NCBI GenBank assembly: GCA_963921795.1
Contig: OY997645.1
Coordinates: forward strand, 19,561,570-19,625,569
DNA: 64,000 bases
Direction: 5' to 3'
Origin: Nannobrachium achirus
Taxonomy: Eukaryota > Chordata > Actinopteri > Myctophiformes > Myctophidae
Position 1 is the first letter of the stretch. Every line of letters begins with the position of its first letter. Of this stretch, positions 12,091 to 25,379 are shown piece by piece. The notes below the pieces were generated by a model that had not been told where the DNA came from, did no database searches, and saw nothing but the letters and a program-made list of their open reading frames with translations. Position numbers and translations under genes: made by a program.

Positions 12091-12754
12091 AACCTGCTAG
12101 CCGCGGGCTTCTCACCAGCGGTTGTAGCCACTATTCAGAGTGCTAAAGCCCCCTCCACTAGGGCGGTGTATGATGGAAGGTGGAATGCCTTTTTGGACTG
12201 GTGTGCGCTCCAGGAGCCACCTGTGGTGGCTCACTTGGCCCCAGCCCAGAAGGTTTTGGATTTCTTGCAGGACCGCTTGGACCTGGGTCTTGCGTTCTCT
12301 ACGCTCAGGGGTTATTTGGCGGCTATTGACGCCTGTCACCTGGGGGTGTCAGGCAAGGGCCTGTCTAAAGTCCCTGAGGTGGTCAAGTTCATGCACGGTG
12401 TCGACCGTTTGAGACCTGTGACTAGAGCTTTGTTCCCTGCTTGGGATCTGCAGGTGGTTCTTGAGGGTCTCTGCCGAGCACCCTTCGAGCCCCTTGAGAG
12501 GACCTCCTTGAAACATTGAGTTTCAAGACGGCTCTTCTGCTGGCTTTGTCTACAGCCAAGTGGGTGAGTGACCTTCATGCGCTCTCAGTGAGTCCTGATT
12601 GTATGAGGTTTCTCAATAATAAGGTTTATTCCTAAGAACCAGGTGTCCCGAAGGAACCTGTTGTGTTGACGGTTTTTCACCCTCCTCCGTTTGCCTCGGA
12701 GGAGGATAGGCGTCTCCATTGTCTTTGTCCTGTGAGGGCCTTGAAGGCCTACTG

Positions 12755-13831
12755 CAGGGGTCCTCAATAGGCGGACCGCGGTCCATGTCCGGACCGCGAG
12801 GCACCGCCGACCGGACCCAGGACGAATTATAGTTATAAAAAAAAAAATAAAAAAAAAAGGAGAAAAATATCTCCACGTTTTGTTTCCACTTCTCGTTGTG
12901 TTAATTCACTCCATTGCATGCACTGAGTGTGTGTGAGAGAGAGAGAGAGAGAGACAACGACACGCTGATTGGCTGATGCCGGGCAACAGAGTATTATGGG
13001 CTGTCATCTCTCTGACAACGATGCGCTGATAGGCTCTTACCACAGACCACGGAAGTTTTCGGAGCAGCAGGCAGCAGTTAGCTGCAGCCTCCAACAGTAC
13101 AACTAGTTATAAATCAGTGGGGCTTCATTCACGCACAACATCATCAACGTGAATACGTTTGCAGGATTGTAATCTTCTCTCCAGAGTTTGTCGCGTCGTG
13201 CCGCGGCCGGACGGCCCGTCGCCCGTGACGGTTGCCTCTCTTTCTGCATGGATACCGGTATGCAGCGAGCCGCACAGCGAGCCGCACGCAGCCACGCAGT
13301 ACTTGTTTTCATATCGATATTCACGTTGCGACACAAGCATAAATTATTCGAAGATTATCCCAGTTTGTTAAAAGAAACCAGAGCACTAGCGCAAAATATC
13401 TCTGCTCCACTTAGATTTTCTACATTCTGATCTCCCGATGGGTTGTTTCTCTTCAAACAAGTAAGGCCCCCAAATGATTCTGGAGGAGTCCCCAGCCCAG
13501 ATGACAGTGAAGTCATAATTTAAGGACCCTTTTAATAAAGAAAGAAACGGAAAAAGACCATTACTGCATCAACAAACTACAAAAAAAAAGAAAAAAAACA
13601 TTAGCCAATGTAAAAAAGGGATCCCTAATTATGTAAGATGAACAATAATGAGGGCAAGTGGCCATGACGGAGGGCAAGCACATGACCTGTACTTTCCAGA
13701 CGGACAAGTGCCTCTGAGACCATAGTGTCAACCCCTGGTTGGTACTTTTTTTGTATCCTAGCCTACTATTTAAGATTGACTGACATAATAAAAATAAGCG
13801 GATATAAATATATATATATACAGTATGTGTG

Positions 13832-13896
<65 letters not shown>

Positions 13897-13965
13897 TTCC
13901 CTGGACCCGGACCTGTTTCAAAAGAATATTTCTGGACCTTCAAGATTTGTATTTGAGGACCCCTG
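12755..13965. mobile_element. Non-autonomous hAT element inserted in the DIRS recombinase
   Basis: Its termini are perfect inverted repeats, CAGGGGTCCTCAA and TTGAGGACCCCTG, and it is flanked by a perfect 8 bp target duplication GCCTACTG (12747-12754 and 13966-13973). That combination is diagnostic of the hAT superfamily. The 1211 bp interior has no transposase I can recognise and contains a (TA)n microsatellite at about 13803-13891. The GGACCGCGGTCC motif just inside the left end is a 12-base palindrome. Confidence 0.92.
13803..13891. repeat. (TA)n microsatellite inside the hAT element
   Basis: Two TA-rich blocks separated by a short A-rich spacer; the second is a long pure TA run that could extrude as a cruciform. 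Confidence 0.95.
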
Positions 13966-14616
13966 GCCTACTGTGACAAGACGGTGAACTGCAGGTCTAC
14001 TTCTCAGCTTTTCGTGGTCATGAATGCCCGTCAGCGAAAAGCGGTGTCCAAGCCCACCTTGTCCAGGTGGATTGTGGATGCCATTAGGTTGGCATACGCC
14101 TGTGCGGGTTCCGAAGTGCCGGAGGCACTTAAGGCCCATAGCACTAGGGGTGTGTCGACTTCTTGGGCCTTGTCCAAAGGGGTCTCCGTTAGTGAGATTT
14201 GTTCGGCGGCGAATTGGTCTTCGCCGTCTACCTTTGCGGCCTATTACCACCTAGATGTGGCGCCTTCTGCTCTGGCGCATTCGGTTCTAGGTGCTGCCGC
14301 CTCTTCTACGGTGTAGTGAGGTGGCTCTCCCCTTCCTGGGTCAGCGCGCGGCTGTCCTGTGGATATTTGGGGGAACCCTGAGTTTTTCCCTTATAATTAC
14401 TGTAGTATTATGAGGCGGGCCCGTGTTTGCTCTTAGCGCATAAGGCGGACCACGGTCTGTCAGGGTCTTTCTTTACTGTCTGAACACGCCCAGGCCCTGT
14501 GGGTCTGGGTCGGTCCGGTCTCAGGAGGGGTCACGCCCGTTTGACGGTGCCTCCCTCCTGGGTTATGGATTGTGTGTGCGACGGTTTTGTCGGTTCATGG
14601 CTTCTCGGGGAGTGTA

Positions 14617-14715
14617 TGTATCCCAATGGGGGACCTTTTCTGGAGGTATGATAATAAACGGTCGGGTTCCGAACGGAACCCTTGTTTATTTAATATCGGA
14701 GGAAAAGGTCCCCCA
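14617..14715. repeat. DIRS internal complementary region
   Basis: The first part (to AATAATAAAC at 14659) is the reverse complement of the left terminus, and the second part (from GGTCGGGTTCC) is the reverse complement of the right terminus, so the two element ends are joined here through AAC at 14657-14659. In DIRS elements this region is thought to template circular-DNA ends. Confidence 0.85.
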
Positions 14716-14743
14716 GATTAAGGCCCCTCGGTTCGCAAGTTGC

Positions 14744-14970
14744 GGGCAGAGGAGCAGTTTAGAGGACGCCATGACAGGCGGGGTTACCCTTATGCACTCG
14801 GGGGCGGCGCCCTCGTTTGTGAGTGACAACCCTCCCGACAAATAAAATATTTGACGTACGGGAGTATATGAGTTTTACTCTGTTGCATCGCCAGATGGCG
14901 CTGTATCCCAATGGGGGACCTTTTCCTCCGGTATTAAATAAACAAGGGTTCCGTTCGGAACCCGACCGTT
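14744..14970 (-). repeat. DIRS right inverted terminal repeat
   Basis: The reverse complement of 9074-9275, with the same CGCCAGATGGCG and GACGTACGGGAG blocks. It ends CGGAACCCGACC, then GTT. Only 57 bp separate it from the next element. Confidence 0.85.
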
Positions 14971-15027
14971 TTTCACCTTGAAAACAATGAAAGCAAGGCA
15001 GACAATACTGTCTGAATGGGAAAACAC

Positions 15028-15570
15028 TGTTAGGATAAATTATGATACATAATTATGTTATTGGTGTATGAGTCTCATATGACCATATAAAGGCATAATA
15101 TGAACTGAACGTACAGTATATAAGAGACCACATTTTGGTCGCATACTGTAGGTTCAGGCAAACTGATTAAAGGTCATAATAACTTTGAATGCCCTGAATA
15201 GAATCATGTTTTGGTTTATACTGTATGTCACCAGACTCACTGTCTTCCTCTGTCTGATATAAGTCACTAGTGGTGGAAAACACTACGTGGCACTTTCTTC
15301 CTACTACTTCCTTGTTTTGATTTGGGAACAAATGAATGAGTTCCACGCTTCTTACTGTCATAAACTGTATGTCTTTATATACATGTTTTCCTCCATCTTG
15401 GAGGAGAGAGAGATTTAGAAAGCTACCCCTATGGTACGCTCACTGTTTGTCTCCTTGTCTGACTCCTCTCAAATACAGCAATCAAAGATACAGTCCTTTG
15501 TCTCTGTCTTATTTTGGTTATGGATTTTATCCATATTCCATATATTTATTTAATAATAATTTACATTTCA
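15028..15570 (+). repeat. 5' LTR of the non-autonomous element
   Basis: TG...CA termini. A TATA-like TATATAAG lies at 15117-15124. The short open frames inside it occur identically in the 3' LTR and are not genes. Confidence 0.9.
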
Positions 15571-15572
15571 AA

Positions 15573-15590
15573 TGGTCCTTCTCGACTGGA
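15573..15590 (+). promoter_or_regulatory. Primer-binding-site-like sequence
   Basis: TGGTCCTTCTCGACTGGA begins two bases after the 5' LTR. The first nine bases match the 3' end complement of tRNA-Tyr; the rest matches poorly, so the primer is uncertain. Confidence 0.5.
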
Positions 15591-18458
15591 AAAGCTGCGG
15601 TGGGTTTGACCAGCCAGGGGGGGACTTGAGGACCGGTACGGTCCTTCTCTCACCAGGGCTGGCCAAAACGCTCCGACACGCTTTAAAAGAACCAGCCAAA
15701 GCTGGAATCCTACATTTCTGTATTTTCAGACAAAGGTTTTTATTTGGACAACAGTGTTATCTGAGTTTTGGATTAATGTGGACCCGCGTGGACATCCATC
15801 AGCACCGGACCGTGTGACGAAGGGTTGGATATCTCCACCGATGCTCGACGTGTGCGGTGCTATGGGATCTCCACGCCTGGCAAATTCCTAAGATGATTAA
15901 GATAAGTACATATTTACTTAGTCCCCGTAACGTGTCGTGTCTTTGAATTTTGAATTAACGATGTTAATGTAATGATAATTGATATGATTTGTGAATGATG
16001 TTCTCCCTCCGTCGGAGGAGTCCGAAAGCTCCTAATAATGTTTTGGTTTGACACGCGTCGTAAATTAACCCTTATCTACTAGATACAGATGGTCGTAAAA
16101 CTCTTTGTTTCATCTTTGTTTCAGGGTGTATGTACAACACCTTTAATCTATTTTTAACTATTTCTGGTTCGTGCTCTCGCTCTCTCATTGTGATGAGGCA
16201 GAGACAATACTGATTTTCAGACTTTAACTTTTTCGGTACGGTCGTCGTCTTCCACAAGTTGTTGTTCAACTTATTGTTTTGTTTGGCTTTAACCTAGGGC
16301 GTGTGCTGTTAGTCTGCCTGTTGGTTATAGTTTAATTGTTCCAAGCGTGCGTTTTTTAAATCAGCTTGATGTTTTTGTACTGCGCGAGTGAGTGTCTGTT
16401 AGATCAATTTGCGGAGTGTTTTGTCATTATTTGTTATCTGTTTTATGTACCGATAAATACTGTGTTTATTTAGGTCTCTCACTTTCATGGCTTGGCCCAG
16501 CCATTGGAAATTGAGAAACAATATTTTTATCTTTGACTATATGTTACTGACCAGTTCTGTTTTCTGTAATATAGTACTTTTAAGAAGTATTAAAATGTCT
16601 CTGTGAGAGAAATTAAAGTTAAGATTTAAGATTAAGAATAACTAACTCAAATTATTGATGCCTAAATTAATTTAAACTGTTGTAACTTTAAGACTTTAGA
16701 GCCATCCATATGATATGGGTGTGTTTACAGTATCGATAATTCCTGTTTACTCTATATGTCCCTCACTCCCTTGCTGCAGTCGCGATGCAGGCAGGGGAGT
16801 CAGGAACTAGCCTAAATTAATATAATATGTTGTAACGTTAAGTTTTAAAATCCTCCAGAGGATTCTGGCTGTGTATTATACTATAATTTCATTTATTTGA
16901 TGACTTTTCTGTGAGAATGAATTTACCGTACTGTATGTGTGTGCGAGCAGAAGATTTGCGTGTGGGTGCTGCTTCAGTAAACCCCCCCCTCTCTGACTCC
17001 CATCTCTGTGAGCATGAGTGCGTGTGCGTGCGTGCGTGCACTTGTGTGTGTGTTCCAATACTGTATGGGTGAGTGCGGGCATGTGCCTGTGTGTGCGTAA
17101 ATGTCGCTTTAACCCCTTATCTGTTCCACTCCCTCTCCATCACTCTTGTGTGAGTGTGTGCGTGAGCGTGCATGTGACTATGATTCATGCCTGTTGAGGT
17201 GTGTGCGTATGTGTGCCTGTGTGCCTGGGAGACATCTGCAGCCTTCAAGGTCAGATGGTCTGTGTGTGAGAGAATTGTTTTGGGAACAAGTGTCTCTGTC
17301 TCTTCCATTTTCAACAACATTCTGACTGTTTACTGTCTATGGTATTTTGTTTAAGTTCTATCCTGTCTTGTTATGAATACATTTTAGAAAAACTCCATTA
17401 CCCATAAATCTCTTGGTTGGGAACGTCATGTCCCCTGGTTACCATAACAACCTTTAGACCCCATTGTGGGAAGGACACAAGGTCGCTTCTCGCCCTTCAG
17501 GTGTATTACTTATCACTAGACACAGTGTCTAGCAACTCTCCCCATTCCTGACTGGTACTGTATAGTGCCCTTTTCATTGATTTAAATAATTTAAATTATT
17601 TTATTTAACTTCTATGCCACATCTATATTGATGTGCCAAAACGGGGGAGTGTTTAAGGATTCATTTTGATTTAATATTTTGATTTGTTTTCATTCATTTA
17701 ATTTGGTTTTTCATTGATTTAAGATTTATTTGAAACTTAATTTGAAATATTTCTGTTTACATGGGCTGACGGTGAGAGAGGAGGACCGCAGTGTGGGGAA
17801 GGAGGAATCGGGTCAACTGAAGACAACCACGACTGAGATGGGGCAGACGAACCACAACCTGAGGCCAGGCCAGGCCAGCAGTGCATGCCAAATCAACCGC
17901 AGTGGCACGATGTAAAAATCGTGCCTTGTCGGTGAGTTATGTTGCACTGTTGTTGAAGCCATGTGTAGTACAAACACTATCATGATGAACTAAATTGTTT
18001 TGGAAACAGTAAACTGGCCAAGTCCTCTGCCCCGTATAGGAACTACCTGAGAAGAGACCCAGAAGCAACCCCACATCAACTGCATCCTGCGTCCTCCTCC
18101 CTCACGTCTCTCCAAGCCCCACCGTCCATCATCATCATCATCGTCATCCGATCACTGGACTTATGGACCTTTTTTTTAATTAATCTTTTATTTGTTTTCA
18201 TTTTTCATTCTTTATTTTTATCTGTTTATTACATTTTAATTCTGTCTCCATTCATCTGTAAAAAACGATGAAATATTTTTATTTGGTGTCACATTTCTTT
18301 AAACTTTAAGGATTTATTCCAGTTCCCTTTAAAAAAAATATTACAGTCCTTTTCGAAATTTGAATTTATAAATATTATTAAAGTCTTCATAATATTATTA
18401 TTATTATTACCCTGATAAAATGTTTAATATGGAGGTCATATGAACCTCATACAAATAT
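15591..18458 (+). other. Interior of the non-autonomous LTR element
   Basis: No coding region is recognised. A strong splice-donor-like CGGTGAGTTAT lies near 17929-17939, and several TG/AT-rich stretches occur between 16.9 and 17.3 kb. It may carry only packaging and transcription signals. Confidence 0.5.
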
Positions 18459-18471
18459 GAAAAGGATAGAT
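18459..18471 (+). promoter_or_regulatory. Polypurine-tract-like sequence
   Basis: GAAAAGGATAGAT lies directly upstream of the 3' LTR, in the expected place for plus-strand priming. It is weak, being interrupted by T. Confidence 0.4.
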
Positions 18472-19014
18472 TGTTAGGATAAATTATGATACATAATTAT
18501 GTTATTGGTGTATGAGTCTCATATGACCATATAAAGGCATAATATGAACTGAACGTACAGTATATAAGAGACCACATTTTGGTCGCATACTGTAGGTTCA
18601 GGCAAACTGATTAAAGGTCATAATAACTTTGAATGCCCTGAATAGAATCATGTTTTGGTTTATACTGTATGTCACCAGACTCACTGTCTTCCTCTGTCTG
18701 ATATAAGTCACTAGTGGTGGAAAACACTACGTGGCACTTTCTTCCTACTACTTCCTTGTTTTGATTTGGGAACAAATGAATGAGTTCCACGCTTCTTACT
18801 GTCATAAACTGTATGTCTTTATATACATGTTTTCCTCCATCTTGGAGGAGAGAGAGATTTAGAAAGCTACCCCTATGGTACGCTCACTGTTTGTCTCCTT
18901 GTCTGACTCCTCTCAAATACAGCAATCAAAGATACAGTCCTTTGTCTCTGTCTTATTTTGGTTATGGATTTTATCCATATTCCATATATTTATTTAATAA
19001 TAATTTACATTTCA
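18472..19014 (+). repeat. 3' LTR of the non-autonomous element
   Basis: The same 543 bp as the 5' LTR by eye, followed by the target duplication AACAC. Confidence 0.9.
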
Positions 19015-19019
19015 AACAC

Positions 19020-19705
19020 ATTGTCATTTTATTAGGAAAAGGTGGTTAGCTTGCCACAAGCTGGTTGTGTGTAATTTCTTGTTCTTATTTATTTACCTCC
19101 AAAATAAGATAATACAGTCCTGTACAGGGTATGCCCATGGCAGAAATAAATATTACAACACATAAATAATACTGGCCAAGAAAAAAGTTTACAGAATAAG
19201 AAAGAAACACTTAAACAGCTAAACTAAGAAAAAACAACAAAGCAAGAACTTAAGAACTGGAACAGTTAATGCCTTTTCCCCCCAAAGACCTTGGCTGCTC
19301 TCCCCTGGAATTGTCTACTTGTTATTCTCAAGCCAACTGAGCATTTGTCTTTAAACACTTCTAACCTCCCTTATACCGGTATACTGTACCAGGTGAGAAC
19401 CACCCGCAATGATTAGCAATGGCATCAACTCGAACAAGGCTAACCATACATTGCCCATGACTGGTTAGACCATCTTCTAATCTACACAATTATGTTTCCT
19501 CACCAAACTCGAAATGCATTTAAGGCATAAAATAATGCACAAAAAATGTATCATAAAATTAGAAAATACAGATACATAGCCTACAACACTGGCTGCTGAA
19601 CAGACACACCTCCAAGCCAGCTTGATGACAGCTAAACATTGGAAGCAGCTGGGCAGTGCTTGTAATGTCCAGTTTTACATTTTGGAGTACTTGGGTCTAC
19701 AGGGC
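19020..19705. other. Unique non-coding DNA
   Basis: AT-rich, with no gene, RNA gene or element recognised. Confidence 0.4.
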
Positions 19706-20476
19706 CAGAGTTTCTCAAACATTTTTGGCTCAGGGCACCTGTAATAGTCAGGGACCCAGTCCCTGATAATGGGAGATGACCTGTGATGTTCTGCCGTACT
19801 TTTTATTTCTGTTTTATCTATTAGTTTGGTCATTAAGGTCCACAGAATGAGAGGCCTGCTCTGCCGGAAACATTGCGAAAAAAAGTTATGGCCATTTGTA
19901 TATATATATATCGACTTCACTATACAGGAAAAGAATACAAAAAATAAATGTGCTTTAAGTAGCATGTGAGGGGTCAAACTAGGGGCTCTGCATGATTCTG
20001 AATCCATTGCAAGCATTTGTTTTGCATGAAAAACATTCCTTGGGCTAAATTCTGGCCCCCCAAAATTGTAAAAAGTGGTGAGTCATCAAAAAATCGTCAC
20101 TTTTCACAGTTTTGGGGGGCCGATATTTTGCCCTAGGAATGTTTTTCATGCAAAACAAATGCTTGCAATGGATTCAGAATCATGAAGAACCCCTAGTTTG
20201 ACCCCTCACATGCTACTTAAAGCACATTCTTTTTATTTTTTATTTTCCTGTATAGTGAAGACGATGGGACAGTGACTATACAAATGGCCATAACTTTTTT
20301 TCGCGATGTTTCCGGCAGAGCAGGCCTGTCATTCTGTGGACCTTAATGACCAAACTAATAGATAAAACAGAAATAAAAAGTACGGCAAGACGTCACAGGT
20401 ATCACCCCTATTCCTTGAGCTTTTGGGCTTGTGGGTCCCTGACTATAAATAACCTTTTCATCCACGGCACCCCTGA
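19706..20476. mobile_element. Large foldback (palindromic) element
   Basis: Two arms of roughly 350 bp are near-complements around a centre near 20085. For example TTGCATGAAAAACATTCCTT (left) answers AGGAATGTTTTTCATGCAAA (right), and GTCCACAGAATGAGAGGCCT answers GGCCTGTCATTCTGTGGAC. The left end, CAGAGTTTCTCAAAC, resembles hAT ends; the right end is less clear. Both arms give the same short peptide (TKLIDKTEIKSTA) only because they are complementary copies. Confidence 0.75.
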
Positions 20477-20603
20477 ATCACATTGTTTCTTTACAGTACC
20501 TTACATTTATGTCAAATATGTAAATCTTTCCCCAGTATGTCAAGGGAATATCTGAATATCTATTTCCATTAGGACTGATCGAAAATAACTTTATACTTGG
20601 CGT

Positions 20604-20690
20604 TTACCAACTTAAATCCCAGCATCCCTATTCTGGGGGGAACATTTACCGAAAATAGAGATCTACAGCTTGTCTGAACTTGTGCTATTT
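20604..20690 (+). repeat. MITE-B remnant with half hairpin core
   Basis: AACTTAAATCCCAGCATCC, then TTCTGGGGGGAACATTTAC, then AAAATAGAGATCTACAGC: the same module order as at 3475 (minus strand) and 55495. Confidence 0.55.
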
Positions 20691-20784
20691 TTTAAGAGAC
20701 TTTAGTGTACTTTAGGCTGAAAAAGATTGCACAGTACAGTGCAACTCAGGTCCGTTTTACTAAGTATAAGTGGTTAAATTGAAG

Positions 20785-21179
20785 TGATATTGAATTGAAT
20801 TGAATTGAATTAGCCTTTATTGTCTCCGAAGAGAAAATTTGTCTTGGGCAATATTGATAAATACCAAATTATTATCAAGTATTCCCCTCAACCTGGCAAC
20901 CACTTTGAGGCACAGGTTGCACTGTGCCACTCAATATAGAATATAGAATCAATTCCATGTATTCTGTAAAACATATATCTGAACCAAGAATCAAGATTTA
21001 TTTGTCACCAACGTCTACAGGTACAAGAAGCAAAATGCAAATCTGTCAGGTCCACGAAGTACTGTGCTACAACAACAATGACAATATAATAAAATTAGAA
21101 AAGAATAAGAAGAATAGCTACTGTATGGCTACGTACAGAAATACAATAAAAAAGTACTCTGGGGCCATACGAGAAGGCA
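20785..21179. other. (TTGAA)n run and non-coding DNA
   Basis: A short pentanucleotide run (TGAATTGAATTGAATTGAAT) at about 20791-20810 leads into CCTTTATTGTCTCCGAAG, a tail-like sequence often seen at fish retroposon ends. No gene is visible. Confidence 0.4.
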
Positions 21180-21440
21180 GCCTGCATGAGCGGCGAGCGC
21201 GTCATCGTAGAAGTTCCCCAGTGGCACGTCGCTCCTCCCCTCCCATGCTATAAGGCCTAAAAGCAATTAAACAACCCATCGCTGCCTTTAATTCCAATAT
21301 CCATTCGTCATTATTAAAGCCCCCTGCTCCGCGGCTATTATTATTGTCCTCCGCCGCCTAGGGTGCTTGATATCGGAAAGGACTCATTATTCTGTGGCTG
21401 CACATTAAGCAATTACAAAATGGCTCTTGCTCCGTGAACC
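21180..21440. promoter_or_regulatory. Candidate conserved non-coding element
   Basis: Unique, non-repetitive sequence with clustered homeodomain-like sites: TTTAATTCCAATATCC, GTCATTATTAAAGCCCC, CGGCTATTATTATTG and ACATTAAGCAATTACAAAA. No open frame fits. Its character resembles vertebrate conserved non-coding elements, but conservation cannot be tested here. Confidence 0.35.
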
Positions 21441-21526
21441 CCTTCCCTTTGCCCCACCCCACAGCCCACTCCCCACCTCCCCGCCCGGCCCTCGTCCCAG
21501 CCAGGCTACACCATTAGCTTTTATTA

Positions 21527-21732
21527 TCGTCTGTCTGGCAGAAACCTCGTATCTCCATATTTCCTTCACTTTAACATCCTACCTCGTCGTACAATAGTGT
21601 TAAGCTAAAGTAGCGATGTGGCGAGTTGTGAGCTTGTAGATCTGCTGTTTTCATTATTTCTGAATTAGTTTTGTTACAGTTACCTTAAAAGTTGTGGTTT
21701 TGGACGTACAAGGTTTCCACCCGACGGCAACG
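21527..21732. mobile_element. MITE-A copy 3
   Basis: Starts TCGTCTGTCTGGCAGAAACC and ends ACCCGACGGCAACG. Only the right arm of the central hairpin remains (GCTTGTAGATCTGC at about 21639). Confidence 0.7.
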
Positions 21733-21892
21733 TTATAGAGCATGTGTGTTGGGGGTTATTTCTTAAATTAGAAATGTGTTCAACAGAGCACCGTGGCCCC
21801 CAGCACGCACATGCAGGCCTCACATGGAGAAATAAGTTATTACACGCATGTACATGCATGTGTCCATGCACATACACACAAGCATGCGTGTG

Positions 21893-21927
21893 TACACGCA
21901 CACACACACACACACGCACGCGCGCAT

Positions 21928-21992
<65 letters not shown>
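21893..21992. repeat. (CA)n microsatellite
   Basis: An impure CA/CGCA start, then a long pure CA run. Confidence 0.95.
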
Positions 21993-21997
<5 letters not shown>

Positions 21998-22136
21998 TTA
22001 CAGTAGCTCACATGCATAGCACACATACATAAGTAAAGCCTCACATGCATAAACACAGCATGCACGCTGCACGCAAGCACACTTAGGCCTACAGTAGCTC
22101 ACATGTATGCCAATCACATAAAGTAAAGCCTCACAC

Positions 22137-22167
22137 ATACACACACGCACGCACGCACGCACGCTTG

Positions 22168-22256
<89 letters not shown>

Positions 22257-22291
22257 AAACTCGCGCTCTCTCACACACACACACACACACA

Positions 22292-22330
<39 letters not shown>

Positions 22331-22333
22331 TTG

Positions 22334-22400
<67 letters not shown>

Positions 22401-22417
22401 ACACACTCAAACTCGCG

Positions 22418-22472
<55 letters not shown>
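22137..22472. repeat. Compound (CGCA)n/(CA)n array with internal duplication
   Basis: The order CGCA units, ACGCTTGCACGCACAC, long CA run, ACTCAAACTCGCGCTCTC, CA run occurs twice. Markers fall at about 22161 and 22327 (CGCTTGCACGC) and at about 22253 and 22406 (CTCAAACTCGCG). A block of about 150-165 bp was therefore duplicated. Confidence 0.85.
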
Positions 22473-22475
<3 letters not shown>

Positions 22476-22479
22476 GATG

Positions 22480-25379
<2,900 letters not shown>

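Larger units (their letters stand above)
12091..14317 (+). pseudogene. DIRS tyrosine recombinase, split by a hAT insertion
   Basis: The N-terminal part (about 12091-12754) has the SAM-like core-binding look of DIRS recombinases (STRAVYDGRWNAFLDWC, then FSTLRGYLAAIDACH). The C-terminal part (about 13974-14317) carries the H-x-x-R block (AHSTRG) and a candidate catalytic tyrosine in FAAYYHLDV. The 1.2 kb between them is a later hAT insertion. Confidence 0.75.
9074..14970 (+). mobile_element. DIRS-type tyrosine-recombinase retroelement, broken
   Basis: The element is recognised by inverted terminal repeats at both ends, an internal complementary region near the right end that copies both termini (14617-14715), a Gag-like zinc-knuckle start, an RNase H-like region and a DIRS-type tyrosine recombinase. 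The trinucleotide GTT lies at the left end (9074-9076) and just after the right end (14968-14970), and its complement AAC sits in the complementary region, as expected for DIRS circle junctions. No reverse transcriptase core was recognised. The element is incomplete and broken, with several breaks, one being a hAT insertion. The left and right inverted repeats are still nearly identical, which suggests moderate to young age. Confidence 0.85.
15028..19014 (+). mobile_element. Non-autonomous LTR element with identical LTRs
   Basis: Two 543 bp direct repeats (15028-15570 and 18472-19014) begin TGTTAGGATAAATT and end TTACATTTCA. They are flanked by a perfect 5 bp target duplication AACAC (15023-15027, 19015-19019). 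I see no difference between the two LTRs, so the insertion is very recent. The 2.9 kb interior has no gag or pol similarity that I recognise, so it looks like a whole but gene-less element moved by proteins from another element. The family is not determined; a 5 bp duplication is common in Gypsy and several ERV groups. Confidence 0.9.

Noticed and set aside
12613-12876. Minus-strand Phe/Tyr-rich frame as a membrane protein
   Set aside because: It spans the DIRS/hAT junction and an A-rich run; not a gene.
15167-15629. Small frames in the LTR at 15.2-15.6 kb, repeated at 18.6-19.05 kb, as a duplicated gene family
   Set aside because: They are identical because both are LTRs of one element; composition is not protein-like.
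22137-22472. CRISPR-like array (repeat-spacer look)
   Set aside because: It is a eukaryotic compound microsatellite; the spacers are CA runs.
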